From positions 308,230 to 372,229 of the forward strand of contig NZ_LMLR01000012.1 in the NCBI RefSeq assembly GCF_001422645.1: DNA of 64,000 nt. The letters run 5' to 3'. This DNA comes from Arthrobacter sp. Leaf69. GTDB lineage: Bacteria > Actinomycetota > Actinomycetes > Actinomycetales > Micrococcaceae. Shown here in pieces: positions 33,366-42,800 of the stretch. Made by a program: the position numbers and the translations under genes. Under the pieces are notes generated by a model that saw only the letters and a program-made list of their open reading frames with translations, was not told the origin of the DNA and did no database searches. Position 1 is the stretch's first letter. Every line of letters begins with the position of its first letter.

Positions 33366-33767
33366 ATGAACCACAAGGTCATCAACCCCGCAGCGCTGGC
33401 CAAGCCCTCCGGCTTCGCCCACGGCATCGCGGCCGGCAACACCGTGTACCTGGGCGGCCAGACGGCCATGGACAGCAACGGGGACATTGTTCCCGGCGGC
33501 ATCGTGGAGCAGTTCCGCCAGTGTTTCTCCAACGTCCTCACCACCCTGGCCGAAGCCGGAGGCATGCCCTCTGACCTGGTCAACGTCACCATTTATCTCA
33601 CCGACGTCGAGGACTACCAGAAAAACGGCCGCGAAATCGGACGGATCTGGCGCGAGATGGCAGGCACCGACTATCCCGCGATGGCCGGCGTCGGCGTGAC
33701 GCGGCTATGGCAGGCCGAGGCGCTGATCGAGATCCAGGCCATCGCCGTCGTGTCTGGCCAGGGCTAA
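33366..33767 (+). CDS. RidA family enamine/imine deaminase-like protein
   Basis: 133 residues. The catalytic arginine (Arg113 in GVGVTRLWQ) and glutamate (Glu122 in LIEIQAIAV) that match Arg105 and Glu120 of E. coli RidA are kept. RidA proteins hydrolyse reactive enamines/imines to ketones and ammonia. A RidA protein next to an aminobenzoyl-CoA hydroxylase-type fusion suggests hydrolysis of an aminocyclohexene intermediate. AGGAGCCACC precedes the ATG. Divergent from the FAH gene across a 229-nt gap, which should hold the promoters of both arms. Confidence 0.92.
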   Translation: MNHKVINPAALAKPSGFAHGIAAGNTVYLGGQTAMDSNGDIVPGGIVEQFRQCFSNVLTTLAEAGGMPSDLVNVTIYLTDVEDYQKNGREIGRIWREMAGTDYPAMAGVGVTRLWQAEALIEIQAIAVVSGQG

Positions 33768-33782
33768 GCGGGAGCGTTAACG

Positions 33783-34787
33783 CTACGCAGTTCCGGAACT
33801 GCCCGTGGCCCCCAGCAGCCGCTCGGCATGCTGGCGGGCCGGGCCGTTCAGGAGACGGTGGAGTTCCGCGAAAATCCGCTCCGCGGTCAGCCCGTGCCAG
33901 CCCGGCGGCAGGAACTCCTCCGGAAGGCCCGGGTCCAGATACGGCAGCCGGCGCCACTGGGTGAGCAACTGGACGTAGTCCGCGAAGGCGGACCGGTCGG
34001 CGTCGGGCCCCGGCGCCGGTGCGCCCGGTGATTCCCAGCGGTCCAGCACGGGAGCGAAGCGTTCGATGAATTCCGCGTAGAGGGATTCCAAAGCCGGCAG
34101 GTCCCACCAGCGGGAAACCTTGTCCTTGACGTCCCCGGCGGTCAGGTGCTCGGCCTTGAAGAACTCCACGTATTCCGTCAGTCCTGCCCGCTCGAGCTGG
34201 TGGCTGATGTCCTCGTAGGTGTTGCCCGGGGCAATCCAGAGCCCGGGCGTCACGGAGCCGAAGCCCATCCGCGTCAGCGTGCTCCGCAGCTGGTGGCGGA
34301 GGTGGCGCTGGGATTCCGGGACGGAGAAGGCGATGAGGAGCCACCGGTCGGCCGCCGTCGCCCGACGCGGCGAAAAGATGCGGCGGTCGCCCTCCTGGAA
34401 GACATCCTCCAGGTTGGGGGCCAGCCGGTAGGCGGCCACGCCGCCCTGCCTCACACTTTCCAGCACTCCGCGGCGCTTGAGCCGGGACACGGAGGACCGC
34501 ACTCCGGAAGACTCGACGCCGAGATCGTCCAGCATGGAAATCAGCGCCGAGACGGGCAGTGCGCCGCCGTTGGGCCGCCCGTAGAGGCCGTAGATCGTAA
34601 CGATGAGCTGCTGGTGCCGAGGGGTCGGCCGGGGAACGGCGGATTCGCCTGCGGGGTCGGCGGCCAATCCGGCATCCGTTTCGGCGTCCAGCGGCAGCAC
34701 GGGGTCGGCGTCCAGCGGCAGCACGGGGTCGGCGTCCAGCGGCAGCACGGGGTCGGCGTCCAGCGGCAGCGCGGGGTCTTTTACCAC
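33783..34787 (-). CDS. PaaX-family transcriptional regulator
   Basis: 334 residues. After a repeat-built tail of about 50 residues comes the PaaX winged helix (TPRHQQLIVTIYGLYG, SSGVRSSVSRLKRRGVLESVRQGG) and the effector domain (LLIAFSVPESQRHLRHQLRSTLTRMGFGSVTPGLWIAP). PaaX of E. coli represses phenylacetate genes and is released by phenylacetyl-CoA; here an aryl-CoA made by the cluster ligase is the natural candidate inducer. The start is GTG 34787 with GGAAGG upstream. The N-terminal tail repeats PLDADPVL and is not part of the known fold; a shorter start after it is possible. Confidence 0.9.
   Translation of the reverse strand: MVKDPALPLDADPVLPLDADPVLPLDADPVLPLDAETDAGLAADPAGESAVPRPTPRHQQLIVTIYGLYGRPNGGALPVSALISMLDDLGVESSGVRSSVSRLKRRGVLESVRQGGVAAYRLAPNLEDVFQEGDRRIFSPRRATAADRWLLIAFSVPESQRHLRHQLRSTLTRMGFGSVTPGLWIAPGNTYEDISHQLERAGLTEYVEFFKAEHLTAGDVKDKVSRWWDLPALESLYAEFIERFAPVLDRWESPGAPAPGPDADRSAFADYVQLLTQWRRLPYLDPGLPEEFLPPGWHGLTAERIFAELHRLLNGPARQHAERLLGATGSSGTA
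34683..34778 (-). repeat. 24-bp coding minisatellite, four units, in the PaaX gene
   Basis: Four head-to-tail 24-bp units start at 34683, 34707, 34731 and 34755. The first three are identical; the fourth differs at one base. They keep frame and encode the octapeptide DPVLPLDA. Copy number probably varies between strains. Confidence 0.92.
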
Positions 34788-34944
34788 CGTCGGCCTTCCC
34801 TCGGGAGAACAGTCATGGATCTAGGCTATAGAGGTCCGGGCGCCGCGACGGCCATGACGCTCCGCTGGTGACGCATGCAGGGTCCGGCGAAGCCGCGGCC
34901 ATCTCGTACGGTCAAGGCCCCGCTGCGGGCCACCCCGCCCGTTC

Positions 34945-34990
34945 GCCACATATGGCCGCTCAGCCGGGCGGCTTAACGGCCATATGTGGC
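34945..34990. repeat. Perfect 14-bp inverted repeat with 18-nt spacer
   Basis: GCCACATATGGCCG (34945-34958) and CGGCCATATGTGGC (34977-34990) pair perfectly. It lies in the gene-free 34788-35113 stretch between the PaaX start and tRNA-Gly. There is no T-run, so a terminator is unlikely; an operator pair or a mobile palindromic element fits better. Nothing else is recognised in that stretch apart from a TAGGCT near 34821. Confidence 0.75.
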
Positions 34991-35113
34991 AAACCGTGCA
35001 GTGCGCGGCCCACGATTTCCGCCGCGCGACCTGTTCGGAGAACGCCCGCGGCTGGGGTAAGGTAAATCTCGTTGTTCCAAGGGACCAGGCCCAGCATTCT
35101 GGCCAGTCCCACT

Positions 35114-35187
35114 GCGGCTGTAGCTCAATGGTAGAGCGCTAGCTTCCCAAGCTTGATACGCGGGTTCGATTCCCGTCAGCCGCTCCA
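35114..35187 (+). tRNA. tRNA-Gly (anticodon CCC)
   Basis: A 74-nt cloverleaf. Acceptor arms GCGGCTG/CAGCCGC, D arm GCTC-AATGGTA-GAGC, anticodon loop TTCCCAA (anticodon CCC) on a stem with one T-T mismatch, T arm GCGGG-TTCGATT-CCCGT, and an encoded CCA end. Confidence 0.95.
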
Positions 35188-35320
35188 ACTCCCCTGCAAA
35201 ACCTCGCCGTGCAGATCCCACCCTGCAGAACGCCGTCCGGCGGACGTCCCAGAAGCCGTTAGGTCGCTACCTGTATCGTTCGAAGTCAGGAACCTCTTCG
35301 GTTCCGCTACAGGAGCGATC

Positions 35321-35470
35321 ATGGCTGACAAGTCCCCCCGTCAAGCAGCATCCAAGAAATCCGGCAAGTCCATCAAGGAAAAGCGCGCCGATAAGAGGAG
35401 CGCCGCAGCGCCGCCCAGCTCCCTGGAAAAGGCCACCAGCTCCAAGCCTGCGAGTCCCAAAAAGAAGTGA
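35321..35470 (+). CDS. Small lysine-rich protein, function unknown
   Basis: 49 residues beginning MADKSPRQAASKKSGKSIKEK and ending PASPKKK. About a quarter of the residues are lysine; the rest are mostly Ala/Ser/Pro, so it is very basic and likely disordered. AGGAG lies 6 nt before the ATG and the stop overlaps the next GTG by 4 bp (GTGA), which supports real translation. It may bind nucleic acid. No family is recognised. Confidence 0.75.
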   Translation: MADKSPRQAASKKSGKSIKEKRADKRSAAAPPSSLEKATSSKPASPKKK

Positions 35471-36627
35471 GCGGCACCTTGAACCTTCTCACCCTGGGAG
35501 TCCTTGCCAGCACGCGGAAGCCTGACGAGCGGCGCCTCCCGATCCACCCCCTCCACCTTGACCGCATCGCCCCGGAACTCCGGCAGCAGATGCTCCTGGA
35601 GGAGGGCTACGGCGAGCGTTTCGGCGTCTCGGACGCCCAACTGGCACCGCTCGTGGCGCGCATCGTCCCCCGCACGCAGCTGCTGGCCGAGGCCGACGTC
35701 GTTCTCCTGCCCAAACCGCAACCCGAAGACCTCGCCGAACTGCGGGACGGGCAGGTCCTCTGGGGCTGGCCGCACTGCGTCCAGGACCGGGCCATCACCC
35801 AGCTGGCGATCGACAAGAAGCTCACCCTCATCGCCTTCGAAGCGATGAACCACTGGGCCAGCGACGGCGGCTTCGGCCTGCACGTGTTCCACAAGAACAA
35901 CGAGCTGGCCGGCTACTGCTCGGTCCTGCACGCCCTGGCGTTGACCGGTTCCACTGGCGACTACGGCCGGCGCCTGAGCGCCGTCGTGATCGGCTTCGGG
36001 GCAACTGCCCGCGGCGCGGTGACCGCGCTCAACGCCCACGGCATCCACGACGTCCAGGTGCTGACCAACCGCGGCGTCGCCGCGGTGGGCTCCCCCATCC
36101 ACTCGGTACGCATCGCGCAGTTCGACCACGCCGACAAAGCGCCGTTCCTCAGCGAGGTCATCACCGAGCGCGGCCGTGTGCCGCTCGCGCCGTTCCTCGC
36201 CGAGCGCGACATCGTGGTCAATTGCACCCTGCAGGACCCGAACGCGCCGCTGACGTACCTGCGCACCGAGGACCTGGACGCGTTCCGTCCCGGCAGCCTG
36301 ATTGTGGATGTCTCCTGCGACGAGGGCATGGGCTTCAGCTGGGCGAAAACCACCACGTTCGCGGAGCCGATGTTCAAGGTCGGGGACCACATCGATTACT
36401 ACGCAGTGGACCACAGCCCGTCCTACCTGTGGAACTCGTCCAGCTGGGAGATCAGCGAAGCGCTGCTGCCGTTCCTGGAAACCGTAATCACCGGCCCCAA
36501 GGCCTGGACCGCGAACGAGACCGTCCGCCGCGCGATCGAAATCCGCGACGGCGTGGTCCTCAACCCGGATGTGCTGCAGTTCCAGCAGCGGGGAGCGGAG
36601 TACCCGCACCTGACGCTGACGGACTAA
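35467..36627 (+). CDS. N5-(carboxyethyl)ornithine synthase-like dehydrogenase
   Basis: 386 residues of the alanine dehydrogenase/PNT superfamily with the wording of N5-(carboxyethyl)ornithine synthase: LGVLASTRKPDERRLPIHPLH at the N terminus, a Rossmann motif VIGFGATARGAVTALNAHG at about 175-195, and VSCDEGMGFSWAKTTTF. The known enzyme reductively condenses pyruvate with the side-chain amine of ornithine or lysine using NADPH. It starts on GTG 35467, coupled to the small lysine-rich protein. Substrate in this host is not known. Confidence 0.87.
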   Translation: MSGTLNLLTLGVLASTRKPDERRLPIHPLHLDRIAPELRQQMLLEEGYGERFGVSDAQLAPLVARIVPRTQLLAEADVVLLPKPQPEDLAELRDGQVLWGWPHCVQDRAITQLAIDKKLTLIAFEAMNHWASDGGFGLHVFHKNNELAGYCSVLHALALTGSTGDYGRRLSAVVIGFGATARGAVTALNAHGIHDVQVLTNRGVAAVGSPIHSVRIAQFDHADKAPFLSEVITERGRVPLAPFLAERDIVVNCTLQDPNAPLTYLRTEDLDAFRPGSLIVDVSCDEGMGFSWAKTTTFAEPMFKVGDHIDYYAVDHSPSYLWNSSSWEISEALLPFLETVITGPKAWTANETVRRAIEIRDGVVLNPDVLQFQQRGAEYPHLTLTD

Positions 36628-36677
36628 CGCCCGGTTTCCGGGTTGCGGCACCTCTTTGGGTTTTCCGCGACGAATGA

Positions 36678-36713
36678 GGACAGCCGCGGCGTGGATCCAC
36701 GCAGCGGCTGTCC
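36678..36713. terminator. Bidirectional terminator between convergent genes
   Basis: Perfect arms GGACAGCCGC (36678-36687) and GCGGCTGTCC (36704-36713), inner GCGTGG/CCACGC pairing, followed by TATTTCG on the plus strand. Confidence 0.75.
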
Positions 36714-36754
36714 TATTTCGCTGCAGAATTCGGTGCGGAAACCGGCGCCGAAGG

Positions 36755-38128
36755 CTATGGCGTGGCAGCCGCCCCCGGCCGGCCCTGGTTCCGGACAATC
36801 TTCAGCAGCCTGCGCCGGTCTTTCAGGTCCACCTTGAGCATCAGCTGGTCCTTGCGTGCCAGCACGACGGCGACCGTCGCCGCTGCAAGCGCCGGCACCC
36901 CGCCGGAGACCAGGATGGCCGTGTGCGGATCAACGTGCTCGGCCAGCCAGCCGATCATCGGGCCGCCGATGGCCTGCCCGCCGATCAGCACCATGATGTA
37001 CAGGCTCATCACGCGTCCGCGGATGGCCATGTTGGAGCTGATCTGCACCAGCTGGTTGGCCGCGGTCAGGAACATGAGGCACCAGAACCCGGCCAGCACC
37101 ATCGCCACCCCGAACCACAGCATGGAGTGCGCCAGCGAGGCCAGGCACAGCATGAGCCCGTACATGCCGGCCCCCAGCATCACCGAGCGCAAGCGCAGTT
37201 CGCGCCGTCGGGCGGACGTGATCGCCCCGGCCAGCGCCCCGAGGGCCACGAGGGCGTTCAGCAGGCCGTAGCCGCCGGCGCCGGCGTCGTACACGCGGTC
37301 CGCGAAGGCGGCCAGCAGCACCGGCAGGCTCATCGCGAACACCGCGACAAACCCGGCCATCAGCCAGGGCCAGTAGATGGTGGGCTTGCTCAGGGCGTAA
37401 TTCAGCCCTTCCCGCAGCATGCCCTTGCGTTTGGGCGCCGGGGCGCTGATATGCAGCTGGTCCTTCCGCAGCGTGAGCAGCATCGCGACGGTGGAGCAGC
37501 AGGCGACGGCGTTGGCTGCGAATGCCCAGCCGGCGCCCACAGCCGTGAGCAGCAGCCCGGCGAGCGCCGGACCGATCAGGCCGCCAAGCTGGAACGTTGT
37601 GGAGTTCACGCTGATGGCGTTCCGGAGGTAGGCCGGCCCCACGAGCTCGTTGACGAAGACCTGGCGGGCGGGCTGGTCCAGCACCGTGACCAGGCCCAGG
37701 GCCAGGGCGATCACGTAGACGTGCCAGACCTCGATCCGCTGGGTGAGCGCCAGCACCGCGAGGATGGCCGCCAGCACCGCGGCCGCTGACTGGCACAGCA
37801 GCAGGATCTTGCGCTTCGCAAAACGGTCCGCCATCATGCCTCCCCACGGGCCAAGGATCAGCGAGGGTAGGAACTGCAGTGCCACCGTAATCCCGACGGC
37901 GGTGACGGAACCGGAGAGCTGGAGCACCAGCCAGTCCTGGGCAATCCGCTGCATCCAGAGGGCGATGACGGCAATGAAGTGCCCGATCGCGAAGATTCGG
38001 AAATTGCGGACTTTCAGCGAAATGAAGGTGTGCCGCCACGGCAGCGGCTCATTAACGACGGCGAGTGGGGCGGTGCTGGTGTCCGGCAACGCAATGACGT
38101 TGGCCTCTAAGGGCGGAGGGGGTGCCAC
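36755..38128 (-). CDS. MFS transporter (EntS/drug exporter-like)
   Basis: 457 residues with 12 hydrophobic helices. SLKVRNFRIFAIGHFIAVIALWMQRIAQDWLVLQLSGS and PWGGMMADRFAKRKILL are typical of the EntS/MFS_3 exporter group. It likely exports a small molecule or drug. Its start is divergent from a LysR regulator with a 139-nt shared promoter region, so that regulator probably controls it. Confidence 0.88.
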   Translation of the reverse strand: MAPPPPLEANVIALPDTSTAPLAVVNEPLPWRHTFISLKVRNFRIFAIGHFIAVIALWMQRIAQDWLVLQLSGSVTAVGITVALQFLPSLILGPWGGMMADRFAKRKILLLCQSAAAVLAAILAVLALTQRIEVWHVYVIALALGLVTVLDQPARQVFVNELVGPAYLRNAISVNSTTFQLGGLIGPALAGLLLTAVGAGWAFAANAVACCSTVAMLLTLRKDQLHISAPAPKRKGMLREGLNYALSKPTIYWPWLMAGFVAVFAMSLPVLLAAFADRVYDAGAGGYGLLNALVALGALAGAITSARRRELRLRSVMLGAGMYGLMLCLASLAHSMLWFGVAMVLAGFWCLMFLTAANQLVQISSNMAIRGRVMSLYIMVLIGGQAIGGPMIGWLAEHVDPHTAILVSGGVPALAAATVAVVLARKDQLMLKVDLKDRRRLLKIVRNQGRPGAAATP

Positions 38129-38217
38129 GGGAAAGTCCTCAAGGGGGCGGGTGAGTGGGATGCCTTAACGCTAGGCTGGCCGCAGCGGATTATGGAAGAT
38201 TATTCACCGCATAACTA

Positions 38218-38236
38218 GCATTACGGAACGCAATGC
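38218..38236. promoter_or_regulatory. Probable LysR operator (GCATT-N9-AATGC)
   Basis: A dyad of T-N11-A type lies in the gap between the MFS exporter and the divergent LysR gene, 31 nt before the regulator start. This spacing and symmetry are normal for LysR binding boxes. Confidence 0.5.
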
Positions 38237-38267
38237 GGCGAGAGTTCGCCGCAGGTCAGGAGCCCGC

Positions 38268-39122
38268 ATGTTCGAACCGGCACAGCTGCGATCCTTCCTG
38301 GCAGTGGCCGAAACGCTGAGCTTCACCAAGGCCGCCGAACGCCTTGGCCTCGCGCAGCCGACGGTCAGCCAGCATGTGCGCAAGCTCGAGACCGCCGCGA
38401 AGCGGGTCCTGGTGGCCCGGGACACCCGGGATGTGCGCCTGACCGACAACGGGGACGCCATGGCCGGCTTCGCCCGCAGCATCCTGTCCGCCCACGATGC
38501 CGCCTCCCGCTACTTCTCCGGATCAGCCATGCGCGGCCGGTTGCGCTTCGGCACGGCGGACGACCTTGCTATCACGGGCCTGCCGAGGATCCTGCGGGAG
38601 TTCCGGCAGGTCTACCCGCAGATCAACCTGGAACTGACCGTGGGCCAGAGCGACCAGCTCTACAAGCGGCTCAACGCCGGCCAGCTGGACCTCGTTTTCG
38701 TCAAGTGGGTGGCCGGGGCCAAAGACGGCACGGTGGTGCAGCAGGACTCCTTCGCCTGGGTGGGCCTGGAGCAGACCTCGCTGGACCCGGCCGAGCCCGT
38801 GCCGCTGATTGCCTACCCCTCCCCCAGCCTGAGCCGGAAGCTGGCCATCGACGCCCTCGAATCCGCTGGCCGGACCTGGCGCATCACCTGCACCACGCGG
38901 CAGATCAGCGGCGTGCTGGCCGCGGTCCGGGCCGGCATCGGAGTGGCGGTTATGCCGTCCTCACTGGTGCCGGAGGACCTGAAGATCATCACCCGGCGTT
39001 TCGAGCTGCCACCGGTGGGCGACGTCGATTTCACCCTGATCCGCAACCCGCTGGCCAATACCGAGGTGATCGAGGCCCTGACCCAGACGATCGCGGGCCG
39101 GACCCTCAAACGCCCCGCGTGA
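38268..39122 (+). CDS. LysR-family transcriptional regulator
   Basis: 284 residues. The winged helix-turn-helix spans 1-60 (LRSFLAVAETLSFTKAAERLGLAQPTVSQHVRKLE), followed by a LysR substrate domain (GRLRFGTADDLAITGLPRILREF, LDLVFVKW, VRAGIGVAVMPSSLV). It probably responds to an unknown small ligand and controls the divergent MFS exporter and itself. The LVARDTRDVRLT stretch replaces the usual LFxRxGRxVxLT. Confidence 0.92.
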   Translation: MFEPAQLRSFLAVAETLSFTKAAERLGLAQPTVSQHVRKLETAAKRVLVARDTRDVRLTDNGDAMAGFARSILSAHDAASRYFSGSAMRGRLRFGTADDLAITGLPRILREFRQVYPQINLELTVGQSDQLYKRLNAGQLDLVFVKWVAGAKDGTVVQQDSFAWVGLEQTSLDPAEPVPLIAYPSPSLSRKLAIDALESAGRTWRITCTTRQISGVLAAVRAGIGVAVMPSSLVPEDLKIITRRFELPPVGDVDFTLIRNPLANTEVIEALTQTIAGRTLKRPA

Positions 39123-39357
39123 AGGGCCGGCGGACGTCGCTTCAGCGGGACGGCGGTCCCCCGGGACCTGCGTACCCGGCGATGTACCTACTCGGATTGC
39201 GTACTTACGCATACCATTGATCCACTCGGATTCCTGACATATCCTTGAGGGTGTTGAAGGTCAAGCAGAGGCCTATGACAACGATTCGAGTAACGGACGC
39301 TGTCCTGTGTGTCTGCCGTGCGGCGGCCCTCCGGAAGGCGTTCGGGATAGGCCGACA

Positions 39358-39717
39358 ATGACGCCAGCCATAAACCGACCCCACACTCCCCCAACATCGA
39401 CAGCCCGCAGCCTTAAGCCCGTGGGCACGTTCACCCAGGCCGTACACCGCGGCACTGCCGCCAAACACCCCAGCCTCGGACGCCTTGACCCGCATCCCAC
39501 CACCCTGGTTGAGGCCGAGTATGTCGGCAGCCCGTATTGCGAGCGCTGCGGGACCGACGAGTTCATCTACCTTGAGACTTTTGTCCCTGCGACCCATCAC
39601 AGGGACGGTTCCATCAACAAACTGGGCGAAGTCACGTACTTCTGCTCCGGTTGCGACGACTTCTCCGCGCACGCGGTGCCCGCCTCGTGGGTTCCGCCCG
39701 GCTGGTATTTCGGCTGA
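39358..39717 (+). CDS. Small protein with two CxxC zinc-ribbon motifs
   Basis: 119 residues from ATG 39358. CERC and CSGC, 46 residues apart, form a probable zinc ribbon in the C-terminal half (SPYCERCGTDEF, TYFCSGCDDFSAHAV). The N-terminal 40 residues are Pro/Thr-rich. A GTG at 39307 would add 17 residues. No named family is recognised. The 235-nt gap before it holds no gene; the 9-bp ACTCGGATT occurs there twice (around 39190 and 39225). Confidence 0.7.
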   Translation: MTPAINRPHTPPTSTARSLKPVGTFTQAVHRGTAAKHPSLGRLDPHPTTLVEAEYVGSPYCERCGTDEFIYLETFVPATHHRDGSINKLGEVTYFCSGCDDFSAHAVPASWVPPGWYFG

Positions 39718-39763
39718 GCCGCGGGCGGCGAGCTCCCGCAGGCGACGAGCTCCCAAAGACAAC

Positions 39764-39801
39764 GAGCCGGGCGGCCACCATTGGAGGGTGGCCGCCCGGC
39801 T
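39764..39801. terminator. Strong bidirectional terminator
   Basis: Sixteen-bp perfect arms (39764-39779 and 39786-39801) around a short loop, with T-rich sequence on either side. It serves the zinc-ribbon gene on the plus strand and putA on the minus strand. Confidence 0.8.
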
Positions 39802-39844
39802 CGATTGTGTCTCCCCGTGAGGAGTCAGAACAGCGGGGCGTGTC

Positions 39845-42800
39845 CTAGATCAGGCCGTTCGAGATGAAGTTGGGCGTCCCAAAGCGGTGCGCCGTGATGC
39901 TGATGGCCTGCTCGTGCAGGAACGGCAGCAGCTCAACGCGTCCGGCTTCGGTGACCGGGTGGAAATAGATCGCCAGGTCGGGACGTCCGCCGGTCGCCTC
40001 GGCCAGTGCCTTGGCGTTGCCGCCGATGAGCCGGATCCGTGAAGTGGCGAGCTTGGCCCCCCCGGCGAGCCTGCCCGCGGAGGCCAGCCAGTCGGCGTCG
40101 TTCTCCACGATGGGATCGATGCCGAGGCCGGAGAGTACGGTGCGCAGCCGGGCGGGGAGCTCGACGGCGGTGGACACGGTCAGCGCGGAGCCTGCCAGGA
40201 CACCGGCGGAGACCGTGCGGACCAAACGGGCGAGGGGCTCGCCCTCGGAAAGCCGCACCGTGACGGGAAGCGCGCGGTAGCGGAAGACGTTCCGTTCGGC
40301 GCTCAGCCCGGAGACGTCTTTGGCCGTGCCGAATTCCTCACCCCAGGCGAGGGCGTCGGACGCCAGGGCACGCTCCAGCGATTCCAGCTCGACGGCGTCC
40401 AGGAAGTCCCGGGCCGCCTGTTCGATCCGGCGGACACCCGCGTGCGCCGGGGCCCCGGCCGCGGTGCTGGGAGCGCTGACCCATTCGCTGAGCCCGACGA
40501 GGTAGTTGGGTCCGCCGGCCTTGGTGCCGGCCCCGACAGCGGATTTCTTCCAGCCGCCGAAGGGCTGGCGCTGCACGATGGCGCCGGTGATGCCGCGGTT
40601 GACGTACAGGTTGCCGGCCTGGACGGTGTCCAGCCAGAGGCCCACTTCCACCGGGTTCAGCGAGTGCAGCCCGGAAGTGAGTCCGTACTCGATCTGGTTC
40701 TGGATGGCGATGGCCTCCTCAAGGGTTTCCGCGGTCATCACACCCAGGACGGGGCCGAAGAACTCGGTGAGGTGGAAGTAGGAACCGCGGCGGACGCCGG
40801 AGCGGACGCCCGGGCTCCAGAGCTTGCCCGTGCCGTCCAGCTTCCGGGGCTCGACGGCCCAGCTTTCGCCTTCGCCCAGGGTGGTGAGTGCGTTGAGGAG
40901 TTTGCCGTTGGCGGGTTCGATGATCGGACCCATCTGGCTCGCGGGATCCTCGGGGTAGCCCACCTTGAGCGAGGTGACGGCATCGATCAGCTGGTTGTGG
41001 AAGCGCCTGGACGTGGCGACTGATCCCACCAGGATCACCAGGGAGGCCGCGGAGCACTTCTGCCCGGCGTGGCCGAACGCGGAGTACGCCACGTCCTTGG
41101 CTGCGAGGTCAAGGTCGGCGCTCGGGGTGACGATGATGGCGTTCTTGCCGCTGGTCTCGGCCAGCAATGGCAGGTCCTGGCGGAAGGAACGGAACAGTTC
41201 CGCGGTCTCGTAGCCGCCGGTGAGGATGACGCGGTCCACCGCGGGGTGGGAGATCAGCTGCCGGCCCAGCTCACGCTCGCCCAGCTGGACCATGGTGAGC
41301 ACGTCGCGCGGGACGCCGGCTTCCCAGAGCGCTTCGATCATCACGGCACCGCTGCGCCGCGCCTGCTTGGCGGGCTTGATGACGACGGCGGACCCGGCGG
41401 CGAGGGCCGCGAGCGTGGAGCCGGCGGGGATGGCCACCGGGAAGTTCCACGGCGGCGTCACCACGGTGAGCTTCGCGGGGACGAACGTGGCGCCGTCGAC
41501 GACGTCGAGCTTGCGGGCCGCTTCGGCGTAGTAGTGCGCGAAGTCGACTGCCTCGCTGACTTCCGGGTCGCCCTGGTCGATGGTCTTGCCGGTTTCGCTG
41601 GCCATGACCTCGAGGAGGTCGGCGCGGCGGGCCTCCAGGACGTCGCCGGCGCGGTGCAGGATCGCCGCACGCTCGTCACCGGAGAGTGCGCCCCAGTCCT
41701 TGCCCTTCTCGAGGGCCGTGTCGATGACCGCGTTGAGGGTCGCCTCGTCGTTGATCATGGCGGCCTCGACGGCGGCGTTGCCGAGGGTGGAGGAGGGGAC
41801 CCGCTCCAGGATGGCACGTCCCCAGTCGCGGTTGGCCGGCAGCGAGGGGTCGGTGTCCGGTGTGTTCTCGAAGGAATCGTGCGGCATCGGCTCGGCCGGA
41901 AGGCTGCGGTTCTGCCGGCGGTTGGGCGGCGGGACCTCGTCGTCGAGCTTGGCGAGCGAGGCGAGGAAGCGCTGCTTCTCACGGTCGAAGAGGGCTTCGT
42001 TTTCGCTGAGCTCGAAAACCGCGGACATGAAGTTGTCCTGGCTGGCGCCTTCCTCGAGCCGGCGGATCAGGTAGGCGATCGCGACGTCGAACTCGGCAGG
42101 GTGGACCACCGGGGTGTAGAGCAGCAGCGAGCCGACATCCTTCTTGACGGCTTCGGCCTGGCCCTGGGCCATGCCGAGCAGCATCTCGAATTCGATACTC
42201 TGCTGTGCGGTATCCGCAATGCCGCGCTGTTTCGCGAGCAGCCAGGCGAAGGCGATGTCGAAGAGGTTGTGGCCGGCGACGCCGATCCGGATGTTGCGGA
42301 TCCGGTCCGGGTGCAGGGAGTAGTTGATGACGCGCTTGTAGTTGGTGTCGGAGTCCTGCTTGGTGTTCCAGGTGGCCAGCGGCCAGTCGTGCAGGGACGC
42401 CTCGACCTGTTCCATCGGCAGGTTGGCGCCCTTAACGACGCGGACCTTGACGGCCGCGCCGCCGTCGGCGCGGCGGGCGGCGGCCCAGTCCTGCAGGCGG
42501 ATCATGGCGGCGAGCGCGTCCGGGAGGTAGGCCTGCAGCACGATGCCTGCCTCGAGGTCCTTGAATTCGGGCTTGTCCAGGATCCGGGTGAAGACCGCGA
42601 TGGTCATGTCCAGGTCCTTGTACTCCTCCATGTCCAGGTTGATGAACTTGGCCTGGCCGCCGCTGGCGAAGGAGGCTGCGCGGCTGAAGAGCGGGGTGAG
42701 CTTCTCCACCACGTGCTCCACGGCCTCATCGAATGCCCAAGGAGAGTGGGGGGCAACGGTGGAGGAGACCTTGATGGAGACGTAGTCGACGTCGGGGCGG

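Noticed and set aside
34683..34778. The 24-bp array as a CRISPR or intergenic satellite
   Set aside because: It has no spacers and is in frame inside the PaaX coding region.
35114..35187. tRNA-Gly as an attachment site of an integrated element
   Set aside because: No integrase, phage gene or duplicated tRNA 3' end was seen on either side within the window.
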